DNA of 64,000 nt from Thalassovita sp. (GCA_029212905.1 JARGPB010000001.1:62001-126000); one strand, 5' to 3'. Numbered from the stretch's first letter, positions 33,346-43,028 are shown. Notes: generated by a model not told the origin, from the sequence alone. Made by a program: numbers and translations.

Positions 33346-34818
33346 ATGCCTGTTTTCTGGCTTCTCCTGATCGTTCTGGCGATGTCGGTTGTCGGTTTTT
33401 TCTTTAGCCGATCCCGCGCTATGAAATCTGCCGGCGGTGACAGCCGGTCTTTGCATTCCTTGCCTAAATACTATGGTACGAACGCTGTGATTTTCACGGC
33501 GGTTCCGTCGCTTTTGGTGATGGCAATCTGGGTATTCGTGCAGCCCGTCGTCGTGGACCAGACTGTTTCGAATGTGATCCCTCAACATTTGCTTGCCGAA
33601 GGTTCGACGCTGGATCTGACGATGTCGGATGTGCGCCGCGTGGCCGACGGGCTGGATACAGCCGTCAAGATGGGCGCCATGAGCGAGCAAGAGACGCGCG
33701 ATCTGCGTGCCTCGTTGAATGATGTGCGTGGGCGTCTGGGCGAAATCGGCGTCGCGCTGGGGTCGGATGTCCGCCCCGAGGTTCTGCGCGCCGCGCAGAA
33801 ATACCGCGCCATGAGTGCTGCCGGAAACCAGTATATGACATTCGTCGTCTTGGTCATTGCCGCGCTGGGATTTGCCTGGGCGGTTTGGAAAACCAACAAG
33901 GATTTCCGCGCCCGCAACACGGTCGAAAACGCGATTATGGTGCTGCTGGTCGGGGCTGCTTCGTTGGCGATCCTGACGACTGTCGGGATTGTTCTGTCGA
34001 TGCTGTTCGAGACGGTGAACTTCTTCGATCTGCATGACTGGACCGACTTCTTCTTTGGAACGACCTGGGCGCCTAACTTCCGCGGAGACTCGGAGTTGTC
34101 GATCCTGCCGCTTTTGTGGGGCACGTTCTATATTTCCTTGATCGCACTGGCCGTGGCTGTGCCGGTGGGCCTGTTCGCAGCAATCTACCTGTCTGAATAT
34201 GCAGGTCCCCGGACCCGTAGCTTTGCCAAGCCGCTGCTGGAAATTCTGGCCGGTATCCCGACCATCGTTTACGGCCTGTTCGCGCTGCTGACTGTCGGTC
34301 CGCTGCTGCTGGCCGGCTTTGGCGAGGGTGGGGCATTCGGCGTGGACTGGATGAAGGGCGCCACATCGGTTCTGACCGCCGGCGTCGTGATGGGCATCAT
34401 GCTGATCCCCTTTGTTTCGTCGCTGTCCGACGACATCATTAACGCCGTTCCGCAGTCCATGCGTGACGGAAGTTTGGGCCTGGGTGCCACCCAATCTGAA
34501 ACCATCCGCCAAGTCGTTATCCCCGCCGCGTTGCCGGGTATCGTCGGCGCCATCCTTCTGGCCGCGTCGCGCGCCATTGGGGAAACCATGATCGTGGTCA
34601 TGGGGGCAGGGGCCATTGCCAAATTCTCGGCCAACCCGCTGGAAAGCATGACGACCATTACAACGCGGATCGTTAGCCAGCTGACAGGTGACGGCGATTT
34701 CTCCAGCCCTGAAACGCTGGTGGCCTTTGCCCTTGGCCTGACCCTTTTCGTTCTGACACTGGGGCTGAATGTTCTGGCCCTCTATATCGTGCGCAAATAC
34801 CGGGAGCAGTACGAATGA
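33346..34818 (+). CDS. pstC: Phosphate ABC transporter permease PstC
   Basis: A 490-residue permease, longer than the approximately 320 residues of E. coli PstC. The extra N-terminal part has two to three membrane helices and a periplasmic/cytosolic loop (about residues 65-155) before the canonical domain, whose landmarks are LWGTFYISLIALAVAVPVGLFAAIYLSEYA and the EAA loop IINAVPQSMRDGSLGLGATQSETIRQVVIP. This extended form is common in Rhodobacterales. The stop overlaps pstA by four bases. Confidence 0.93.
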   Translation: MPVFWLLLIVLAMSVVGFFFSRSRAMKSAGGDSRSLHSLPKYYGTNAVIFTAVPSLLVMAIWVFVQPVVVDQTVSNVIPQHLLAEGSTLDLTMSDVRRVADGLDTAVKMGAMSEQETRDLRASLNDVRGRLGEIGVALGSDVRPEVLRAAQKYRAMSAAGNQYMTFVVLVIAALGFAWAVWKTNKDFRARNTVENAIMVLLVGAASLAILTTVGIVLSMLFETVNFFDLHDWTDFFFGTTWAPNFRGDSELSILPLLWGTFYISLIALAVAVPVGLFAAIYLSEYAGPRTRSFAKPLLEILAGIPTIVYGLFALLTVGPLLLAGFGEGGAFGVDWMKGATSVLTAGVVMGIMLIPFVSSLSDDIINAVPQSMRDGSLGLGATQSETIRQVVIPAALPGIVGAILLAASRAIGETMIVVMGAGAIAKFSANPLESMTTITTRIVSQLTGDGDFSSPETLVAFALGLTLFVLTLGLNVLALYIVRKYREQYE

Positions 34819-36137
34819 CCGACGCAACCACATCCCTGCTGACGCCGGACGCGCATACCAAAAAGCGCAACGCCGCCGAAACCCGGTTCAAGATGTACGG
34901 CATGGCCGCCATCGGCGTCGGCCTGGCAATGCTTTTGCTGCTGATGGGCACGATCCTAAGCAACGGCACAGGCGCTTTTCAGCAGACCTTCATCACGCTC
35001 AAGGTTGAGCTGCTAGAGGCCAAACTGGACAAGAAAGGCACGCGCAATCTGGAGGACCTGAAAAAGGTTACAACCTTCGGGTATACGCCGCTGATCAAGA
35101 ACGCCTTTGGTCAGGTTGTCACCGAAACGGGCATCGAGACCAAACTGAAAACCAAAGATCAGGCAAAGCTCTTGTCTAAATCGGCTGCGGCGGATTTGCG
35201 GAACTATGTGCTGGCCAAACCTGATCAGATCGGGAAAACGGTCGAGTTTACCTTTCTCGCCAGCTCCCGCGTGGACGGCTATCTGAAGGGCCGTGTCAGT
35301 CGCGCCAGCATCGAAAATGACAAGAACATCAACGTCGCACAGCTGGACTTTGTGGATCAGCTGAAAGAGGCCGGCGTGTTGAAAAAGCGGTTCAACATCA
35401 ATTTCATTCTTGGCGCTGATGCTTCGGACCAACGGCCCGAGGCCGCAGGGATCGGGGTCGCCATGGCGGGCAGCTTCTTTATGATGCTGGTTGTGCTGGC
35501 GCTGGCGTTGCCCATTGGTGTTGCCGCGTCGATCTATCTGGAAGAATTCGCGCCCAAGAACTGGATCACGGACATCATCGAGGTGAATATCTCGAACCTG
35601 GCGGCTGTGCCGTCCATCGTGTTCGGTATCCTGGGTCTGGCGGTGTTCATCAACTACATGCACCTGCCGCAATCTGCGCCGCTGGTTGGTGGTCTGGTGC
35701 TGACGCTGATGACCTTGCCGACGATCATCATCTCGACCCGCGCCTCGCTGAAATCGGTGCCGCCGTCCATTCGTGACGCAGCACTGGGGATTGGCGCCAG
35801 TAAAATGCAGGCGGTGTTCCACCACGTTCTACCGCTGGCTGCTCCGGGGATTCTGACAGGGACCATTATCGGTCTGGCTCAGGCTTTGGGCGAAACTGCC
35901 CCGCTGCTGTTGATCGGGATGATCGGGTTTATCGCTTCGAACGCCCCCGGTGGCATTACCGAAGGGCTGATGTCTCCGAACTCGGCCATGCCGGCCCAGA
36001 TTTACGAATGGGCCAAACGGGCTGATCCTGCATTCTATGAACGCGCCTGGGGTGGTATCATCATCCTGCTCGTTTTCCTGATCACCATGAACACCATCGC
36101 CGTGATCCTGCGCCGCCGCTTTGAGCGCCGCTGGTAA
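34815..36137 (+). CDS. pstA: Phosphate ABC transporter permease PstA
   Basis: A 440-residue permease of the high-affinity phosphate importer. It also has an N-terminal extension: a first membrane helix near residues 30-50, then a soluble segment of about 150 residues, then the usual five-helix core with MVVLALALPIGVAASIYLEEF and the coupling loop IRDAALGIGASKMQAVFHHVLP. It is coupled to pstC by a four-base overlap. Both permeases having long extra domains suggests that the two soluble parts meet; this is inference. Confidence 0.93.
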   Translation: MTDATTSLLTPDAHTKKRNAAETRFKMYGMAAIGVGLAMLLLLMGTILSNGTGAFQQTFITLKVELLEAKLDKKGTRNLEDLKKVTTFGYTPLIKNAFGQVVTETGIETKLKTKDQAKLLSKSAAADLRNYVLAKPDQIGKTVEFTFLASSRVDGYLKGRVSRASIENDKNINVAQLDFVDQLKEAGVLKKRFNINFILGADASDQRPEAAGIGVAMAGSFFMMLVVLALALPIGVAASIYLEEFAPKNWITDIIEVNISNLAAVPSIVFGILGLAVFINYMHLPQSAPLVGGLVLTLMTLPTIIISTRASLKSVPPSIRDAALGIGASKMQAVFHHVLPLAAPGILTGTIIGLAQALGETAPLLLIGMIGFIASNAPGGITEGLMSPNSAMPAQIYEWAKRADPAFYERAWGGIIILLVFLITMNTIAVILRRRFERRW

Positions 36138-36153
36138 TCGAGAGAGGCAAACC

Positions 36154-36951
36154 ATGTACGACGCACCAAGTCTGGAGAATACTGTGGACCAGAAATCTAC
36201 GAAGATCGCAGCCAAAGACGTACAGGTCTATTACGGCGACACACACGCCATCAAAGACGTGTCCGTGGATCTGTTGGACAAGACCGTGACCGCCTTTATC
36301 GGCCCGTCGGGCTGTGGCAAATCCACTTTCCTGCGCTGCCTGAACCGGATGAACGATACAATCGACATCTGCCGGGTCGAGGGCGACATCCTGCTGGACA
36401 ACGAAGACATCTATGACCCCAAGGTCGACCCGGTGCAGCTGCGCGCCAAGGTCGGCATGGTGTTCCAGAAACCCAACCCGTTCCCCAAGTCGATCTATGA
36501 CAACGTGGCTTACGGTCCGCGTATCCACGGCCTGGCCCGTAGCAAGGCGGAACTGGACGAGATCGTCGAAAAATCCCTGCGCCGTGGCGCAATCTGGGAC
36601 GAGGTCAAAGACCGCCTGGACGCCCCCGGCACCGGCCTGTCGGGCGGTCAGCAACAGCGTTTGTGCATTGCGCGCGCTGTCGCCACCGAGCCCGAGGTTC
36701 TGCTGATGGACGAGCCGTGCTCGGCCTTGGATCCGATTGCGACCGCACAGGTCGAGGAACTGATTGACGAGCTGCGCTCGAATTTCTCGGTGGTGATTGT
36801 GACCCACTCGATGCAGCAGGCCGCGCGTGTCAGCCAGAAAACTGCCTTTTTCCACCTTGGGAATCTGGTCGAATTCGGTGACACAACACAAATCTTCACC
36901 AACCCCATTGATCCGCGCACCGAAAGCTACATCACCGGCCGGATCGGGTAA
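36154..36951 (+). CDS. pstB: Phosphate ABC transporter ATPase PstB
   Basis: A 265-residue ABC ATPase. Walker A is GPSGCGKST near residue 49, the signature LSGGQQQRLCIARAVA near 164, and Walker B VLLMDEPCSALDP near 184. The Cys in the LDEPCSALD motif and the sequence LNRMNDTIDICRVEGDI are specific to PstB. The start at 36154 follows GAGAGG, 16 bases after the pstA stop. It energises PstCA and, with PhoU, transmits phosphate status to PhoR. Confidence 0.96.
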   Translation: MYDAPSLENTVDQKSTKIAAKDVQVYYGDTHAIKDVSVDLLDKTVTAFIGPSGCGKSTFLRCLNRMNDTIDICRVEGDILLDNEDIYDPKVDPVQLRAKVGMVFQKPNPFPKSIYDNVAYGPRIHGLARSKAELDEIVEKSLRRGAIWDEVKDRLDAPGTGLSGGQQQRLCIARAVATEPEVLLMDEPCSALDPIATAQVEELIDELRSNFSVVIVTHSMQQAARVSQKTAFFHLGNLVEFGDTTQIFTNPIDPRTESYITGRIG

Positions 36952-36962
36952 GGAGACAAATC

Positions 36963-37679
36963 ATGTCTGATAAACACATCGTGTCTGCCTTTGACCGTGA
37001 TCTCGAAGGCATCCAGACCCAGATCATGAAAATGGGCGGTCTGGTCGAGGCTGCCATTCTGGACGCTGCTCAATCGCTGGAAGACCGCGACGAGGATATG
37101 GCCGAGCGCGTCCGGTCAAGCGACTCGGCGATTGATGCGCTCGAAGAGCTGATCAACGAGAACTGCGCCAAGCTTATCGCCCTGCGGTCGCCCACCGCGG
37201 TTGACCTGCGCGTCATTCTGACCGTGATGAAAATCTCGGGCAATCTGGAGCGGATTGGCGACTATGCGAAAAACATGGCCAAACGGACCGGGGTTCTGGT
37301 GCAGATGAGCCCGATCAACGGCTCTCAGGCTGCGCTGCGCCGTATGGCCCGCGAGGTTCAGCTGATGCTGAAGGACGCATTGGACGCCTATATCCGCCGC
37401 GACGCCGAGCTGGCGATGGATGTAATCCATCGCGATCAGGACGTGGATCAGATGTACAATGCGCTGTTCCGCGAATTCCTGACCTTTATGATGGAAGACC
37501 CGCGCAACATCACATCCTGCATGCACCTGCATTTCATCGCCAAAAACACCGAACGGATGGGGGACCACGTCACCTCGATCGCCGAACAGGTTGTCTATCT
37601 GGTGAGCGGCAAAACCCCCGACGATACCCGCCCCAAAAGCGACCACACATCGGTAAATGCCGAGCTGGGCAACGTTTAA
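36963..37679 (+). CDS. phoU: Phosphate signalling protein PhoU
   Basis: A 238-residue all-helical protein with two PhoU repeats, each containing the metal-binding E/DxxxD pattern (for example VRSSDSAIDALEELINENC and VIHRDQDVDQMYNALFREF). It dampens PhoR kinase activity when phosphate is sufficient and links PstB to PhoR. It is 11 bases after pstB and 12 before phoB, both with good ribosome sites, so it belongs to the same operon. Confidence 0.95.
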   Translation: MSDKHIVSAFDRDLEGIQTQIMKMGGLVEAAILDAAQSLEDRDEDMAERVRSSDSAIDALEELINENCAKLIALRSPTAVDLRVILTVMKISGNLERIGDYAKNMAKRTGVLVQMSPINGSQAALRRMAREVQLMLKDALDAYIRRDAELAMDVIHRDQDVDQMYNALFREFLTFMMEDPRNITSCMHLHFIAKNTERMGDHVTSIAEQVVYLVSGKTPDDTRPKSDHTSVNAELGNV

Positions 37680-37691
37680 GGAACCTTTCCA

Positions 37692-38384
37692 ATGTCCGCC
37701 CAACCGCAACCCACCGTTCTGATCGTCGAAGACGAGCCCGCGCAGCGCGAAGTCCTGGCCTATAACCTGGAGGCCGAAGGATTTCGCGTGGTGAAGGCTG
37801 AAAATGGCGAAGAAGGCCTGCTGATGGTCGAGGAAGAAACGCCCGACATCATCGTGCTGGACTGGATGCTGCCCAATGTGTCGGGGATCGAGGTCTGCCG
37901 CCGCCTGAAAACCCGCAATGAAACCCGCGCCATTCCGGTTCTGATGCTGTCAGCCCGGTCCGAGGAAGTGGACAAGGTGCGGGGTCTGGAAACTGGGGCT
38001 GATGACTATGTTGTCAAACCCTATTCCGTGATCGAACTGATGGCTCGCGTCCGCGCTCAGCTGCGCCGGACACGGCCGGCTACGGTGGGTGAGAGGCTGG
38101 AATACGAAGACATCATTCTGGACGCCGAAACCCACCGCGTCACGCGCTCGGGTGACGAGCTGAAACTGGGTCCGACAGAGTTCCGCTTGCTCTCTACCTT
38201 TATGGAAAAACCCGGACGTGTCTGGTCGAGAGAGCAGCTTTTGGATCGTGTCTGGGGGCGTGATATCTATGTGGATACGCGCACCGTGGACGTTCATATC
38301 GGGCGGCTGCGCAAGGCACTGACGCGCTTTGGCGGTGCCGACCCGCTTCGCACGGTCCGCGGTGCGGGCTACGCGCTGGGGTAG
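37692..38384 (+). CDS. phoB: Phosphate regulon response regulator PhoB
   Basis: A 230-residue OmpR/PhoB-type regulator. The receiver domain (1-120) has the acidic pocket (EDEP), the phosphorylated Asp57 in VLDWMLP, the Thr/Ser switch (MLSARSE) and the conserved Lys (VVKPYS). The C-terminal winged helix contains LGPTEFRLLSTFMEKPGRVWSREQLLDRVWG and DVHIGRLRKAL. It ends the operon, so regulator and sensor flank the transporter genes and are likely under positive autoregulation through the Pho box. Confidence 0.95.
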   Translation: MSAQPQPTVLIVEDEPAQREVLAYNLEAEGFRVVKAENGEEGLLMVEEETPDIIVLDWMLPNVSGIEVCRRLKTRNETRAIPVLMLSARSEEVDKVRGLETGADDYVVKPYSVIELMARVRAQLRRTRPATVGERLEYEDIILDAETHRVTRSGDELKLGPTEFRLLSTFMEKPGRVWSREQLLDRVWGRDIYVDTRTVDVHIGRLRKALTRFGGADPLRTVRGAGYALG

Positions 38385-38418
38385 GGGCGTTCACATCCTC
38401 ATGCGATTTTGACATATC

Positions 38419-39327
38419 TTACCGCGGCAGGCCGTCCTCCAGTTCGACCTGAGAGGCCAGCCAGTCGCGGAATTTCTTTAGCGATTTGTTTCGGCTCTTC
38501 TTTTGTGGCCAAACCAGATAGTAGCTACCAAGCGATCGTGTCGCTGTCCCATAGGCCGCCACCAATCGCCCGGACTGCAAGTCTTGCTGTGCCAGATAGT
38601 CCGGCAACAATGCGATCCCCAAACCGTGGACAGCCGCCTGCGTGATGGTCGAAAACTGATCATAGATCGTCCCCGTAAGACCCTGATCCTGGACCCCATA
38701 CGAGCTGAACCACTGCGACCAGGCCTGCGGGCGGGTCTGGATCTGCAAGAGAGGATACTCCAGCAAATCACGCGGATGCGCGATCGTGTCATTGGCCAGA
38801 AAACCGGGCGCACATACTGGTAGAACCTGCTCCTCAAGAAGCCTAAGATGGTCGGCCTCAGGCCAGTCTGGAATGCCATAATGTATGGCTGCATCAAAGG
38901 CTTCTTCGGTGAAGTTAAACCGTGTGAGGCGCGTGGACATGTTGATCGTTACCTCTGGATGCTGCTGGGCGAACTCAGCCAGACGCGGCACCAACCAGCG
39001 CATCCCAAACGTCGGAAGTATCGCGAGGTTCAGGCTCCCTCCGTCAGGGTTTACCTGAAGTTTCAGTGACGCCTGAGATATTTGCTCAAGCGCGACGCGG
39101 ATCTCAGCCACATAGTCCTGAGCCGCCGAGGTCAGGCGCATTTTCTTGCGCTCCCGGATAATTAGCGCCGTGCCCAGTTGGGTTTCAAGCGCCTGAATCT
39201 GCCGACTGACCGCGCTTTGGGTTTGGCTCAGCTCTTCTGCGACAGCGGTCGCTGTACCCAGACGATCCAACGCCTCTAACGCCCTAAGAGACGCGATCGA
39301 GGGCAGAAACCTTCGCGGCGCAATCAT
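38419..39327 (-). CDS. LysR-family regulator, GcvA-like
   Basis: A 302-residue LysR regulator. The N-terminal HTH reads ALDRLGTATAVAEELSQTQSAVSRQIQALETQLG, and the effector domain contains LNLAILPTFGMRWLVPRLAEF, the form seen in the GcvA subgroup. It is divergent from gcdH with a 113-base gap, the usual arrangement for a LysR activator and its target, and glutaryl-CoA dehydrogenase genes often carry such a neighbour (GcdR-like). The effector, possibly glutarate or a lysine catabolite, is inferred. It converges on phoB with only 34 bases between. Confidence 0.88.
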   Translation of the reverse strand: MIAPRRFLPSIASLRALEALDRLGTATAVAEELSQTQSAVSRQIQALETQLGTALIIRERKKMRLTSAAQDYVAEIRVALEQISQASLKLQVNPDGGSLNLAILPTFGMRWLVPRLAEFAQQHPEVTINMSTRLTRFNFTEEAFDAAIHYGIPDWPEADHLRLLEEQVLPVCAPGFLANDTIAHPRDLLEYPLLQIQTRPQAWSQWFSSYGVQDQGLTGTIYDQFSTITQAAVHGLGIALLPDYLAQQDLQSGRLVAAYGTATRSLGSYYLVWPQKKSRNKSLKKFRDWLASQVELEDGLPR

Positions 39328-39440
39328 GTATTCGTAAACCTCATATATTGATGCGAAACATTTGCTGTTTTAGGCGGGTTTTGCAAGATATTGTTAATCG
39401 AAATACACAGAATACTCATGAAATGGACCGGATAGTTAAT

Positions 39441-40661
39441 ATGACCGACACACCCAAGCTGCGCGCCAAAGATGCCCCCGACCTTTCTTCCTTTGTCTGG
39501 GATGACCCGTTCCGTTTCGACGACCAGTTGACCGAGGACGAGCGCATGATCCAGGACAGCGCCCGCGCCTATTGCGAGGAAAAGCTTCAGCCGCGCGTTC
39601 TTGAGGCATTTCAAAACGAAGAAACAGACCCAGAGATTTTCCGCGAAATGGGGGAAATGGGGCTGCTGGGAACGACCATCCCCGAAGAGTACGGCGGGTT
39701 GGGCGCGGGGTATGTGTCCTATGGATTGGTCGCACGCGAGGTTGAACGCGTGGACAGCGGATATCGGTCCATGATGTCGGTGCAATCGTCGTTGGTGATG
39801 TACCCGATCTACGCCTATGGCACTGAGGAACAGCGGAAAAAGTATCTTCCTAAATTGTCCAGCGGTGAATGGATTGGCTGCTTTGGCCTGACCGAACCGG
39901 ATGCGGGCTCGGATCCGGCGGGCATGAAAACCCGCGCTGTGAAAACCGAAGGCGGCTATGTGCTGAACGGTTCAAAAATGTGGATCTCGAACAGCCCCAT
40001 CGCGGATGTGTTCGTCGTTTGGGCAAAATCCGAAGCCCATGGCGGTAAAATCCGCGGGTTCGTGCTGGAGAAGGGACTGAAGGGCCTAAGCGCGCCGAAG
40101 ATCGGCAAGAAAATGAGCCTGCGCGCCTCGATCACTGGTGAAATCGTACTGGACAATGTCGAGGTCGGAGAAGACGCCCTGCTGCCACATGTAGAAGGAT
40201 TGAAAGGGCCGTTCGGCTGTCTGAACCGCGCGCGGTATGGCATCAGCTGGGGCGTCCTTGGCGCTGCCGAGTTCTGCTGGCACGCCTCGCGTCAATACGG
40301 GCTGGATCGCCATCAGTTCAAACGGCCTCTGGCGGCAACACAGCTGTACCAGAAAAAACTGGCCGATATGCAGACCGAAATTGCACTGGGCCTACAAGCC
40401 AGCCTGCGTGTGGGACGACTGATGGACGAAGCTCAGGCCGCGCCAGAGATGATTTCAATCGTCAAGCGCAACAACTGCGGCAAAGCCTTGGATATCGCGC
40501 GTATGTCCCGCGACATGCATGGCGGCAACGGGATCAGCCTGGAATTCGGCGTCATCCGTCACATGGTGAACCTGGAAACCGTAAACACCTATGAAGGCGC
40601 GCATGACGTTCACGCGCTTATTCTGGGCCGAGCTCAGACAGGTTTGCAGGCGTTTTTCTGA
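39441..40661 (+). CDS. gcdH: Glutaryl-CoA dehydrogenase
   Basis: An acyl-CoA dehydrogenase of 406 residues that oxidises and decarboxylates glutaryl-CoA to crotonyl-CoA in lysine, hydroxylysine and tryptophan breakdown. The family-specific features are the N-terminal DPFRFDDQLTEDERMI, GCFGLTEPDAGSDP, the RxxI substrate loop, and NTYEGAHDVHALILG near the C-terminus, where the Glu (about residue 385) is the catalytic base. An upstream in-frame ATG at 39423 is an alternative start. The divergent LysR gene probably controls it. Confidence 0.92.
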   Translation: MTDTPKLRAKDAPDLSSFVWDDPFRFDDQLTEDERMIQDSARAYCEEKLQPRVLEAFQNEETDPEIFREMGEMGLLGTTIPEEYGGLGAGYVSYGLVAREVERVDSGYRSMMSVQSSLVMYPIYAYGTEEQRKKYLPKLSSGEWIGCFGLTEPDAGSDPAGMKTRAVKTEGGYVLNGSKMWISNSPIADVFVVWAKSEAHGGKIRGFVLEKGLKGLSAPKIGKKMSLRASITGEIVLDNVEVGEDALLPHVEGLKGPFGCLNRARYGISWGVLGAAEFCWHASRQYGLDRHQFKRPLAATQLYQKKLADMQTEIALGLQASLRVGRLMDEAQAAPEMISIVKRNNCGKALDIARMSRDMHGGNGISLEFGVIRHMVNLETVNTYEGAHDVHALILGRAQTGLQAFF

Positions 40662-40773
40662 TCATCATCTGCATGAACACAGGCGGGGGCGCGCGTTAGC
40701 GTCCCCGTTTGCATGTCTGGCCCTTGCAATGAAAGCACCCCAAGATTATCGTTTTCTTACAGGAGCATACGAC

Positions 40774-42030
40774 ATGAAGAACCTCTGGGAAGACACCTGT
40801 GCCGAGACTGTCTCTACGCCACCTCTCGCAGGGGATTTGACCGCTGATTTGGTCATCATTGGTGGTGGGTACACGGGGTGTGCCGCAGCTTTGGAGGCGG
40901 CCGAGCAGGGGGCCAGCGTCGTCCTGCTGGAGGCCCGGACCATCGGCCATGGTGGGTCCGGACGAAACGTCGGGCTGGCCAACGCAGGGTTATGGCTCCC
41001 GCCGGACCAAGTGATCGCACAGATGGGGCAAACAGCCGGGGAGCGCCTGAATGCGGCTCTGGCCGTCGGGCCCGACCGGGTCTTTGATCTGATCGCGCGT
41101 CATGACATCCAATGCGAACCTGTCCGTAATGGCACACTGCATTGCGCGCATGCGCCTGCAGGGATGCGAAACCTGAAGATGCGGTATGATCAACAGGCCG
41201 CACGGCAAGCGCCGGTGCGTTTACTGGATGCAGATGACGCGGCAATTACTACTGGATCAAAACAGTTCTTTGGCGCCTTGTGGGACAAACGGGCAGGGAC
41301 GGTACAACCACTGGCCTATGCAAAAGGGCTTGCGCGCGCCGCGAAAGAAGCAGGCGCGCATATCCACGAAAAATCGCCCGTTACCCGCGTTTCTCGCGAT
41401 ACGGACTGGCTGGTCGAGACTGAAATCGGTGCGGTTCGCGCCAAATCCTTGCTTATGGCAACAAATGCTTATCACAATAGCTTCAAAGGCTTGAATGCCG
41501 CTCCTACAACGCCGGTTCATTTTTTTCAACTTGCGACGGCGCCGCTTTCGGATCACTTGCATGACGTCATTTTGCCTGGGAACCAAGGGTGTTGGGACAC
41601 CGGGTTGGTGATGACTTCGTTCCGAAAGGACAAAGCGGGACGGTTCATTCTGGGGGCGATGGGGCAACCGGATCGGTTGGGCATCCACGAAACTTGGGCG
41701 CGGCGGGCACTTGCACGGCTATTTCCGCAACTTGCGGGACAGGCGTTCGAACATTTTTGGTCCGGTCGTATCGGCATGACTGCGGATTATATCCCAAAGA
41801 TTCTTAGGCTTGGGGATCGAGGCTATGCCGTGTTTGGCTATTCCGGCCGCGGAATTTCGCCTGGATCTGTGTTTGGTACAGCGTGCGCGCAGGCGTTATT
41901 GTCAGGCTCAGAGTCAAACTTGCCGCTGGCACCGGTCGAAAATCATTCTGAGCATCTGACCAGGGCGAAAGGGATCTATTTCGAGGCCGGCGCCAGGCTT
42001 GTTCATGCGGCTGGGCATCGCATCCAATAA
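40774..42030 (+). CDS. FAD-dependent oxidoreductase (DadA/glycine oxidase-like)
   Basis: A 418-residue flavoprotein of the D-amino-acid/glycine oxidase fold. The ADP-binding motif is VIIGGGYTGCAAALEAAEQGASVVLLEA-like at residues about 26-53, and a second conserved block GRIGMTADYIPKILRLG, with GYSGRGISPGSVFG, lies near the C-terminus. The sequence resembles the gamma-glutamylputrescine/ sarcosine-type oxidases (PuuB-like). Substrate unknown. The ATG at 40774 has ACAGGAG nine bases upstream; the open frame further back overlaps gcdH. It may be read through from gcdH, 112 bases upstream. Confidence 0.85.
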   Translation: MKNLWEDTCAETVSTPPLAGDLTADLVIIGGGYTGCAAALEAAEQGASVVLLEARTIGHGGSGRNVGLANAGLWLPPDQVIAQMGQTAGERLNAALAVGPDRVFDLIARHDIQCEPVRNGTLHCAHAPAGMRNLKMRYDQQAARQAPVRLLDADDAAITTGSKQFFGALWDKRAGTVQPLAYAKGLARAAKEAGAHIHEKSPVTRVSRDTDWLVETEIGAVRAKSLLMATNAYHNSFKGLNAAPTTPVHFFQLATAPLSDHLHDVILPGNQGCWDTGLVMTSFRKDKAGRFILGAMGQPDRLGIHETWARRALARLFPQLAGQAFEHFWSGRIGMTADYIPKILRLGDRGYAVFGYSGRGISPGSVFGTACAQALLSGSESNLPLAPVENHSEHLTRAKGIYFEAGARLVHAAGHRIQ

Positions 42031-42222
42031 TCGCATAATCAGTATTATGTAATATATATTGTGTAAACGTGACTTCTCCCCGATAATTTTACTGAATGGT
42101 CCAGTCTTTGCTCGACAAATTTTTTGTTCGCCGTTTAATACTGCGACGAACTGCCACTCACACAACTTTGGGGTTTTCTCGTGATCGCACTGAGATGCCC
42201 ATCAAACGCAAGGGAGCCACAC

Positions 42223-42978
42223 GTGACCTTTTCCAAATATCTGACCGCTCTGACAAACACCCAGAGCATCGAAGAGCTTTGGGATATGCATACACGTAAG
42301 CTGGCGAACTATGGGTTTGACCGCCTTCTCTATGGGTTTACCAGGTATCGTTCCGGCAACTCTCTGGGTGACCCCGAGGACTATGTTGTGCTCTCCAATC
42401 ATTCGACTGCCTACACGGATGTGTTCATGGGCCAAGGTCTGTACTCGCATGCGCCGATGGTCAAATGGGTGCTAGAGAACGAAGGCGCGTGTAGCTGGAA
42501 CATCGTTCCCAAAATGATGGCGAGCGGCGCTCTGAGTGAAGCTGAGCGTAAGGTGATCGACTTCAACCACTCCATGGATGTCATGGCCGGTTACTCCATC
42601 AGCTTCAAATCCATATCTCCGCGCTCAAAAGGTGCGATTGCCCTGACGGCCCAGGTGGGTTTGACACAGGACGAAGTGGACGCGATCTGGATGCGGCACG
42701 GCGAAGATATCCAGGTGATTAACAATGTTGCGCACCTGAAGATCATGACCCTGCCCTATTCCGGGCCCAGTCGCCAATTGACCAAACGCCAGCGAGAGGC
42801 TCTGGAATGGGTTGGTGATGGAAAGACGACCCAGGACATCGCTTTGCTGATGGGCCTGACCAGCGCCACTGTCGAAAAGCATCTGCGGCTGGCCAGGGAA
42901 TCGCTGAGCGTTGAAACCACCGCTCAGGCTGTTCTCAAGGCTTCGCTGCAAAACCAGATGTTCATCATGGAAGCCTGA
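42223..42978 (+). CDS. LuxR-type regulator with atypical autoinducer-binding domain (solo)
   Basis: A 251-residue regulator with an N-terminal autoinducer-binding fold (about residues 5-165) and a C-terminal LuxR HTH (about 184-245: LTKRQREALEWVGDGKTTQDI, then TVEKHLRLARESL). No luxI-type synthase occurs in the window, so it is a solo here. Aligned to TraR, three residues usually invariant for acyl-homoserine lactone binding differ: the Trp57 equivalent is Tyr64, Tyr61 is Phe68 and Asp70 is Ala77; the Trp85 equivalent is kept (Trp92). That suggests another ligand or none. I prefer the GTG at 42223 (AGGGAG six bases upstream) over 14 further upstream codons. Twin palindromes stand just downstream. 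Confidence 0.85.
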   Translation: MTFSKYLTALTNTQSIEELWDMHTRKLANYGFDRLLYGFTRYRSGNSLGDPEDYVVLSNHSTAYTDVFMGQGLYSHAPMVKWVLENEGACSWNIVPKMMASGALSEAERKVIDFNHSMDVMAGYSISFKSISPRSKGAIALTAQVGLTQDEVDAIWMRHGEDIQVINNVAHLKIMTLPYSGPSRQLTKRQREALEWVGDGKTTQDIALLMGLTSATVEKHLRLARESLSVETTAQAVLKASLQNQMFIMEA

Positions 42979-43028
42979 CCGCGTTTCGACCTGAACGTGT
43001 ACCCCAGTTTTTATGCCTTCGAAAATGG

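Noticed and set aside
33328..34833. 501-codon frame antisense to pstC
   Set aside because: Composition rich in His, Gln and Arg and no motif; the sense strand is clearly pstC.
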